Assembly (NCBI GenBank): GCA_034436045.1
Contig: DAOTVZ010000202.1
Span: 1 to 21,339, forward strand
Source: H111-94 sp034436045
GTDB taxonomy: Bacteria; Chloroflexota; Ktedonobacteria; Ktedonobacterales; Ktedonobacteraceae
DNA length: 21,339 nt
Direction of reading: 5' to 3'
The translations under genes were made by a program, and so were the position numbers. Of this stretch, positions 16,449-21,339 are shown in pieces. Position 1 is the first letter of the stretch, and every line of letters starts with the position of its first letter. Under the pieces are notes generated by a model that searched no databases, had not been told where the DNA came from, and was given only the letters and a program-made list of their open reading frames with translations.

Positions 16449-16634
16449 CCCGCACGGCAAGGTACCCCTTACGAACAAAGCCATCCGAAAAGGAAAGGTA
16501 GACAATGTGCGGCTGCCTTGCCCCCCTCTCACCTCTCTATCGCTGCCTCATTGTTACAGTCGAGACAACTTACAACGTGATAGAGATAGCACGAACGGCA
16601 TTACCCGGAGCTTATAGATGAGAGGATATAATTT
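16449..16634 (+). ncRNA. Candidate structured mRNA leader of the molybdoenzyme gene
   Basis: CCGCAC (16450-16455) pairs with GTGCGG (16507-16512), enclosing GGC/GCC (16456-16458, 16480-16482), AAGG/CCTT (16459-16462, 16467-16470) and a small TCC-GAAAA-GGA hairpin (16484-16494). GGCAAGG (16456-16462) is also complementary to CCTTGCC (16516-16522) outside the first helix, giving a pseudoknot or an alternative fold. Further down, TCTCTATC (16534-16541) pairs with GATAGAGA (16579-16586). CCTCTC copies (16525-16530 and 16532-16537) are complementary to the GAGAGG ribosome site (16620-16625). I cannot assign a known riboswitch class. Confidence 0.35.
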
Positions 16635-17723
16635 ATGGGTACCACGACCCAGCAATCATTATTAAAAATCTACCAACAAGAACCACTGAATGCAGGCACG
16701 CCACTCCCATTGTTGCGGCGCTCGTTTCTAACGCCTCAGAAACATTTCTTTGTACGCTGTCACGGCAACATCCCACGCATCGACCTTCAATACTACCGTC
16801 TGATGATTAGCGGCATGGTGCAACATCCACTTGCCCTGTCACTGAACGAATTGCGCTCGCGCTTCCCTGAGCGCACTGTAACGGCTACATTGCAATGTGT
16901 AGGCAGTCGCCGTGACGAATTGATGAAAGTGCGGCCCATCCCCGACGAGATTGCCTGGGGAGCGGACGCCATCAGCACCGCCGTCTGGCGCGGTGTTCTC
17001 TTGCGCGATGTTCTCCAGCAGGCAGGTGCAGATAAGAGCGCGATCTACGTAAACTTCACCGGCCTGGATGAAGTGTATAAAGAGGGACAACAGGTTGGCT
17101 TCGGTTGCTCAATCACATTGCAAAAGGCATTGACCGACGAGGTACTGTTAGCCTACGCGCTGAATGAGGAGCCTCTGACGCCGGAGCATGGCTTTCCCAT
17201 GCGCGTTATTGTACCCGGCTATATCGGAGCCAGAAATGTCAAATGGCTGCACTCGGTTATCCTGCATAACCACCCATCTAATAACTACTTCCAGACACAT
17301 AGCTACAAAATGTTTCCGCCTGATGTCACAGAGGAAAATGTCAATTGGGAGCAAGGTACACCGATAGAGGAGATACTACTTAACTCTGTCATCTGTCTAC
17401 CCCAAGAAGGTGAGACGCTCAAACGCGGCCAGTTGCGCATCCAGGGCTACGCGATCACAGGTCAGCATCCCCCTGTCACACGTGTTGAACTTTCCACCGA
17501 TGGCGGTCAGCAATGGCTACCGGCCACCATCACCCATCGTGGTGGCCCCTTTGCCTGGTGTTTCTGGGAAGCCATGCTGGACGCCCAACCGGGTGAGACA
17601 GAGATCATCAGCCGCGCGTGGGATAGCCTGCAACAAACACAGCCGCAGGACGCAGCCGCGCTCTGGAATCTCGGTGGCTATGCGAATAATGCATGGCATC
17701 GCATACATATCCATATAAAATAA
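16635..17723 (+). CDS. Sulfite oxidase-like molybdopterin enzyme (cytosolic)
   Basis: 362 aa with two domains of the sulfite oxidase family. The Mo-cofactor domain (about 30-235) opens with FFVRCHGNIPRID, carries the molybdenum-ligand Cys88 in TATLQCVGSRR, and ends with PEHGFPMRVIVPGYIGARNVKWL. The C-terminal Mo-co dimerisation domain (about 250-360) has an immunoglobulin-like pattern (GYAITG, RVELSTDGGQQW) and closes with NLGGYANNAWHRI. There is no signal or twin-arginine peptide and no haem b5 domain, so it should be a cytosolic, haem-free enzyme. Whether it oxidises sulfite or reduces another substrate is not settled by sequence. Translation starts at 16635 with GAGAGG 9 bases upstream. 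It is monocistronic, with a hairpin after the stop, and has a long structured leader. Confidence 0.92.
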   Translation: MGTTTQQSLLKIYQQEPLNAGTPLPLLRRSFLTPQKHFFVRCHGNIPRIDLQYYRLMISGMVQHPLALSLNELRSRFPERTVTATLQCVGSRRDELMKVRPIPDEIAWGADAISTAVWRGVLLRDVLQQAGADKSAIYVNFTGLDEVYKEGQQVGFGCSITLQKALTDEVLLAYALNEEPLTPEHGFPMRVIVPGYIGARNVKWLHSVILHNHPSNNYFQTHSYKMFPPDVTEENVNWEQGTPIEEILLNSVICLPQEGETLKRGQLRIQGYAITGQHPPVTRVELSTDGGQQWLPATITHRGGPFAWCFWEAMLDAQPGETEIISRAWDSLQQTQPQDAAALWNLGGYANNAWHRIHIHIK

Positions 17724-17816
17724 TCTCCTGTCACCATTTAAGACAATAGAGGCTCATCGCGCCGCATTGTTACTGGTCACGCGCCTCACGCCAACGGGTT
17801 CCAGCATAAGACCTGT

Positions 17817-17855
17817 CAAGCAAGGTGCCCTGGCTGGACACCCTGCTTGTTTACT
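17817..17855 (+). terminator. Terminator hairpin after the molybdoenzyme gene
   Basis: CAAGCA-A-GGTG, an 11-base loop, then CACC-C-TGCTTG: ten pairs with one A/C mismatch, followed by TTTACT. It lies 94 bases beyond the stop. The T-tract is short, so moderate efficiency is expected. It also sits just past the convergent nitroreductase stop. Confidence 0.6.
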
Positions 17856-17863
17856 AATTTCCG

Positions 17864-18514
17864 TTACCACCGGTCGATATGCAGTATAGAGTCCAGCGGC
17901 TCACGAGGCGCAGGCTTGAAATCGGTACCGAGCGTATAGGCTACGGGGATAAGCGCGGCCTGTGTGATTTGTTCATAGGGGATGCCCAGCACTTCTGCGA
18001 CCTCGCGTTCATAGGCCAGGTGCAGCGTCGTCCAGCTAGTACCGAGACCACGCACGCGGGCCGCCAGCATGAAACTCCAGACGGCGGGCAAAATTGATCC
18101 CCACATACTTGCCTGTACTGCGCTGGGCTTACCATCTACGCGCCCTTCAAAACAGGGAATGACAAAAACCGGTACCTCGTGCAAATGTTCCGCCAGGTAA
18201 TCTGCCGAAGAGGCCACACGCTGCTGTACCTGGGCGCGCGGCGTGTTCTCGGTCAGAGCAGCGGCAGAGGCGGGACTATTTCTATAGCGTGTGTATGAGC
18301 GACGATAGTAGTCGGCAATCGTTTTGCGCTTCTCAGCGTCAGTGACAACAACAAAATGCCAGTTCTGGCGATTACTGCCAGTCGGAGCTTGAATAGCCAG
18401 TTGCAGGCATTCACGAATCAGTTCCATCTCCACCGGACGTGTCAGGTCAAGACGCTTGCGCACCGAACGTGTCGTGGTGAGCAATTCATCGGGAGTAAGA
18501 TTAAGTAGGGCCAT
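17864..18514 (-). CDS. Nitroreductase family protein (FMN-dependent oxidoreductase)
   Basis: 216 aa, single nitroreductase domain. The flavin phosphate-binding start TTTRSVRKR is followed by the family segment QAPTGSNRQNWHFVVV. The middle has a characteristic MWGSILPAVWSFMLAARVRGLGTSWTT helix-turn, and LGIPYEQITQAALIPVAYTLG forms the C-terminal core. Family members are cytosolic homodimers that use NAD(P)H to reduce nitro groups, quinones or flavins; some act on F420-linked or other substrates. GAGGA stands 9 bases before ATG 18514. It is the last gene of the minus-strand unit, 92 bases after the deaminase gene. That gap contains a 6-bp hairpin (ATAGGC 18555-18560 with GCCTAT 18570-18575) that could trim or attenuate the message. 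Confidence 0.9.
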   Translation of the reverse strand: MALLNLTPDELLTTTRSVRKRLDLTRPVEMELIRECLQLAIQAPTGSNRQNWHFVVVTDAEKRKTIADYYRRSYTRYRNSPASAAALTENTPRAQVQQRVASSADYLAEHLHEVPVFVIPCFEGRVDGKPSAVQASMWGSILPAVWSFMLAARVRGLGTSWTTLHLAYEREVAEVLGIPYEQITQAALIPVAYTLGTDFKPAPREPLDSILHIDRW

Positions 18515-18606
18515 ATTTTCTGTTCCTCAAAAGGTAAATGATGATGGCATACCGATAGGCACACCCATAGCCTATTCTACCACCATATTATGCTCACCAC
18601 GCGCTA

Positions 18607-19680
18607 CTACTGCTCAGCGTCTAAGTCCAGTTCAAGGTGCAGGCGGCGCATTTCAGCGCGAAACTCTTCTTCCATCTTCTGCTTCTTTTCCTCGCTCATA
18701 AAACTATGACGCACGCCATTGAGCAGAATTTCGTCAATGGCAGCAAGCGGGAGATGGAACGGTTCAAATAGCGTATACACATTATCGTTGAGCGTAGTAT
18801 GGAAGAGCGGCGGATCGTCGGAATTGACCGAGAGGGGCACGCCGACAGCATAGAGGCGCGGCAGGGGATGCTGTGCCAGGCTGGGATAGATGCCCAGACA
18901 GATATTGCTATGTGGGCAGACCTCTAACGGAACGCGCCGCTCCGCCAGGTATGTCAGCAGTGTAGCATCCTCAATTGAGCGCACGCCATGTCCGATGCGC
19001 TCCGCACCCAGCGTATGCAGCGCACCCCACACACTGGATGGGCCAAGCGTCTCACCTGCGTGTGGCACGCTATGCAATCCATTTGATAGCGCCATCTCGA
19101 ACCAGCGCGCGAACTGTTCGGGTGGCGCGCCGACCTCATTGCCGCCCAGACCCAGTGAGAGTACGCCCTCGCGCTTCGCCTCTAACGCCACTCGCACTGT
19201 ATAATCAGCACGGCGCGTGCGCTCAACCCCCTCTGGAATATCCCGCACAATATCAAAGACCCAGTACATCTCCACGCCAAATTCGGCCCACGCGCGCTCC
19301 CTGCCCCGTTGCAACCCACTAAAATAGGTATCAAATGGTACATGCAGCGAATACTCGTGCGTGCTGGCCGAAAATGTCACTTCGGCATAACGCACATGCT
19401 GACGCGCCATCTCGGCCCCAAATTCGTAAGCGATCAGTTCATAATCATCAGCCGTTTTCAAGCAGCTTGAAATAGCGAAGAAAATCTCAACGAAATGGGG
19501 AAAATCACGGAAGACAAACCACTGACGTGCCTCCTCCACCGTCGATACCGGCAGTGTCACGCGATTACGCCGCGCCAGTTCCATCAACGTCTCCGGGCGA
19601 ATAGCCCCTTCCAGGTGTACATGCAACTCAGCTTTAGGTACAGCCTGTACATATTGCTCAACACGTTGCGCCAACTCCAT
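18607..19680 (-). CDS. Adenosine deaminase family protein
   Basis: 357 aa, a complete amidohydrolase TIM barrel. Zinc ligands and catalytic residues are all visible: His20 and His22 in KAELHVHLEGA, GLGGNE (178-182), His207 and Glu210 in PHAGET, His231 in IGHGV, CPHSN (255-259) and Asp288/289 in VNSDDP. The enzyme hydrolytically deaminates a 6-aminopurine in the cytosol. Adenosine is the default substrate; adenine or aminodeoxyfutalosine (menaquinone route) are alternatives not resolved by sequence. Its ribosome site GGAAGGA, 6 bases before the ATG, lies directly after the upstream dehydrogenase stop, with 12 bases between the genes, so the two are probably coupled. The C-terminus is a highly charged helix (EEKKQKMEEEFRAEMRRL). 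Confidence 0.94.
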   Translation of the reverse strand: MELAQRVEQYVQAVPKAELHVHLEGAIRPETLMELARRNRVTLPVSTVEEARQWFVFRDFPHFVEIFFAISSCLKTADDYELIAYEFGAEMARQHVRYAEVTFSASTHEYSLHVPFDTYFSGLQRGRERAWAEFGVEMYWVFDIVRDIPEGVERTRRADYTVRVALEAKREGVLSLGLGGNEVGAPPEQFARWFEMALSNGLHSVPHAGETLGPSSVWGALHTLGAERIGHGVRSIEDATLLTYLAERRVPLEVCPHSNICLGIYPSLAQHPLPRLYAVGVPLSVNSDDPPLFHTTLNDNVYTLFEPFHLPLAAIDEILLNGVRHSFMSEEKKQKMEEEFRAEMRRLHLELDLDAEQ

Positions 19681-19692
19681 ATGATTTCCTTC

Positions 19693-20655
19693 CTAGCGAT
19701 TTAATACCTGGGGATTGACGACATTGATAGGTTTTCCTGCCGCGAAGGCCAGTATCTGGTCGAAGGCAGCACTAAATAAGACTTCGTAGTTATCCTTCTC
19801 AACGTAGCCCAGGTGTGGCGTGCAAACGACATTTTCCAGCGCGAGCAAGGGATCATTGATGGCTGGCTCAACCTCATACACATCAATCGCGGCCAGACCA
19901 GGGCGACCAGCCCTCAACGCCTGTTCCAACGCACCATGCTCGACCAGACCCGCCCGACTGGTATTGACGAACAGCGCAGAGGGTTTCATCTGCGCCAGAT
20001 CATGTGCCGTGACAATGCCACGAGTTTCGTCGTTGAGCTTCAAATGCAACGTTAAGACATCCGCCTGCTCGAACAGCTCTTGCTTGCTGGCAGCAACCTC
20101 GAAACCATCGGCTTTTGCCCGTGTCAGCGAGCCTTCACGGCCCCAGACCAGCACACGCATACCAAAGGCCCGACCATATCCAGCGACCACGCGCCCGATA
20201 TTGCCATAACCGAAAATACCCAGCGTGCGCCCATGCAGGCCCAACCCCAGCGTAGTCTGCCACCGCCCAGCTTTGAGGCGCGCCACCTCCTGCGGGATAA
20301 AGCGCATAGCCGCCAGTACCAGTCCCCAGGTCAGTTCGGCGGTAGAATACGACGCTCCGCCACCAGCCACGACGACCACGCCATGCCGCGTACATGCCTC
20401 AAGATCAATATGCGGCATACCCCTCCCCGTCTGGCTGATCAATTTCAGGCGCGGCAACCGCGCCAGCAGTGGCTCGGTAATGGCGGTGCGCTCACGAATC
20501 AACACCAGCGCGTCGGCCTCACGAAAACGCTCGGCCAGCGTCTCCACATCCTTCACGGCATCGTGGTAGATCGTGACCTCGTGCCCCTCAAGCTTGCGAA
20601 AACAATCCAGGCCGCGTATAGCGTCCTGGTAATCATCGGGAATCACAATTTTCAT
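19693..20655 (-). CDS. D-isomer-specific 2-hydroxyacid dehydrogenase (phosphoglycerate dehydrogenase-like)
   Basis: 320 aa, two Rossmann-like domains. The NAD-binding motif GYGNIG (149-154) is intact. The catalytic triad is Arg234 in NTSRAGLVE, Glu263 in DVYEVEP and His281 in TPHLGY. Substrate-domain residues such as QTGRGMPHIDL (75-85) are typical of the family. The protein ends after the catalytic core, without the ACT regulatory domain of SerA, so serine biosynthesis is only one option; reduction of another 2-keto acid is equally possible. GAGGT lies 8 bases before ATG 20655, partly inside a 10-bp palindrome. It is the first gene of the unit with the deaminase and nitroreductase. Confidence 0.92.
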   Translation of the reverse strand: MKIVIPDDYQDAIRGLDCFRKLEGHEVTIYHDAVKDVETLAERFREADALVLIRERTAITEPLLARLPRLKLISQTGRGMPHIDLEACTRHGVVVVAGGGASYSTAELTWGLVLAAMRFIPQEVARLKAGRWQTTLGLGLHGRTLGIFGYGNIGRVVAGYGRAFGMRVLVWGREGSLTRAKADGFEVAASKQELFEQADVLTLHLKLNDETRGIVTAHDLAQMKPSALFVNTSRAGLVEHGALEQALRAGRPGLAAIDVYEVEPAINDPLLALENVVCTPHLGYVEKDNYEVLFSAAFDQILAFAAGKPINVVNPQVLNR

Positions 20656-20656
20656 G

Positions 20657-20720
20657 GGTAGCTACCTCAGACATCGCTCTGAATAACCTGTTCGATTCAT
20701 TAGTGTCTGGTAGTATTATA
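20657..20720 (-). promoter_or_regulatory. Promoter and leader of the dehydrogenase operon
   Basis: A perfect TATAAT lies on the minus strand at 20715-20720; the -35 is poor (TTGTCT at 15-base spacing). Transcription would start near 20708. At the very 5' end the RNA would read CAGACA (20704-20709), complementary to TGTCTG (20669-20674) just before the Shine-Dalgarno. The palindrome GGTAGCTACC (20657-20666) overlaps the Shine-Dalgarno itself. The rest of the spacer, 20721-20884, shows nothing definite. Confidence 0.5.
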
Positions 20721-20884
20721 CGCATAGCTGGCGAGAGACAAACAATGCTGGCGTTGTATAGATGCTTTACACTACATCAATGTCACCACCATCGGGGACG
20801 TGACTTGGCGAATCTGGCCCATATACCAGTATTCCCTCACCATTCTGGCATCGAGGGCATAGAGGTAAGTCTGTATGCGCTTCC

Positions 20885-21339
20885 TTAAAACAACGATTGC
20901 TGCTGGAAAGATACTACTGACGAAAGTGAAAATGTTTCCACCTGCTCTTGCTCCGACCGAATAAATGATGGAGGTAATACATTTTCTTCCTGTATCTCTC
21001 GCACTAACAGGCTAGAAGAGGCAATTTCCGTATTAGTGGGTGTATCGCTAGAATCTAACTGTTTAGGATTAGCTAGACTGAGAGAGTCCAGAGAGCCACT
21101 ACTTTTGATCACCCCTATTGGCTTCTCCACAAGAAGAAATTCTGCAATTTGTGGCGGCCTTACCACAAGTAACTTGTAAGCGTCGGGACTACGTAGCGAA
21201 TCACGCAACAGAGTAAGCAATTGACCAAGTACATTTGTGCCAACAAGCATCTGATCCCCAACAGGTTTCGCTCCCCAAAATGGATCGCGGCGCGATTCTT
21301 CAACAATTGGTTTATTACCGGTAGATAAAAGCAAGGAAG
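20885..21339 (-). CDS. NADAR-domain protein, 5' truncated by the window edge
   Basis: The frame is open to the end of the window, so the N-terminal half is missing. The visible start, LLSTGNKPIVEESRRDPFWGAKP, followed by GTNVLGQLLTLLRDSL, matches the C-terminal half of the NADAR (YbiA/DUF1768) fold, which has the pattern I-E-S-x-x-D-x-x-WG and later GxNxLGxxLM. NADAR proteins act on ADP-ribose-like or riboflavin-intermediate N-glycosidic compounds. After the domain come about 100 residues of Ser/Glu/Leu-rich sequence with no recognised fold, an unusual extension. The gene is more AT-rich in feel than its neighbours. Its downstream side has no clear terminator before the dehydrogenase operon's promoter region. 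Confidence 0.7.
   Translation of the reverse strand, partial: SLLLSTGNKPIVEESRRDPFWGAKPVGDQMLVGTNVLGQLLTLLRDSLRSPDAYKLLVVRPPQIAEFLLVEKPIGVIKSSGSLDSLSLANPKQLDSSDTPTNTEIASSSLLVREIQEENVLPPSFIRSEQEQVETFSLSSVVSFQQQSLF

Larger units (their letters stand above)
16101..16634. other. Divergent intergenic region, 534 bp
   Basis: This spacer lies between the membrane-protein gene (leftward) and the molybdoenzyme gene (rightward). It is far longer than needed for two promoters and holds several inverted repeats, a possible structured RNA and two pyrimidine-rich anti-Shine-Dalgarno segments, listed separately. I found no convincing rightward promoter. A short open frame at 16320-16580 starts with TTG, lacks a ribosome site and is not credible as a gene. 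Confidence 0.6.

Noticed and set aside
16320..16580. An 86-codon open frame in the divergent spacer
   Set aside because: It starts with TTG, has no ribosome site, has an atypical composition and overlaps inverted repeats. It is better explained as non-coding.
16627..16632. Perfect TATAAT just before the molybdoenzyme ATG
   Set aside because: Transcription from it would begin inside the gene, and no -35 is present. It falls in the AT-rich spacer after the ribosome site.
20703..20888. A 61-codon open frame upstream of the NADAR gene stop
   Set aside because: It has no ribosome site, overlaps the dehydrogenase promoter and shows His-rich random composition.

Overview
The window is about 21.3 kb of bacterial chromosome with mid-range GC and compact, mostly housekeeping and catabolic genes. 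It looks like a member of the Chloroflexota, most likely class Ktedonobacteria. That placement is an inference from overall protein style and from the pairing of a membrane Ser/Thr kinase with a baseplate-J-like ectodomain protein; no 16S gene or single diagnostic marker is present. I see no insertion sequence, CRISPR array or prophage.

Layout. 1-798 (+) is the 3' part of an S41 C-terminal processing protease. It converges on a DHA2-type drug efflux pump (886-2523, -); a perfect hairpin lies between them. The pump has a consensus promoter with a palindromic operator just downstream of its -10. A 106-aa protein of unknown function (2753-3073, +) diverges from the pump. Next come HMG-CoA lyase (3134-4060, -), a CNNM/CorC-type CBS membrane protein (4124-5584, -) and glmU (5593-7020, -); the last two are translationally coupled. 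Upstream of glmU lies a tRNA-Gln(TTG) gene (7127-7200, -) with its own strong promoter.

The middle carries a full adenosylcobalamin riboswitch (about 7405-7623, +) in the long leader of a BtuF-like lipoprotein (7801-8802, +). That gene converges on a PPP-type metallophosphatase (8805-9599, -), which follows a two-domain cystathionine beta-synthase (9664-11070, -).

Upstream of these is a two-gene minus-strand unit. First is a large membrane protein with an N-terminal nucleotide-binding-like fold, a disordered linker, one TM helix and a baseplate-J-like ectodomain (13686-16100). Then comes a Ser/Thr kinase with one TM helix and a homologous ectodomain (11318-13666). This pair is the most unusual protein-level system here.

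The 534-bp divergent spacer 16101-16634 is rich in structure: a 7-7-7 palindrome, a pseudoknot-capable set of complementary segments, and anti-Shine-Dalgarno repeats. It precedes a cytosolic sulfite-oxidase-like molybdoenzyme (16635-17723, +) and is the best candidate in the window for an undescribed regulatory RNA. The right end holds a minus-strand operon of 2-hydroxyacid dehydrogenase, adenosine deaminase family protein and nitroreductase (20655 down to 17864). A truncated NADAR-domain protein with a long serine-rich tail (20885-21339, -) runs off the edge.
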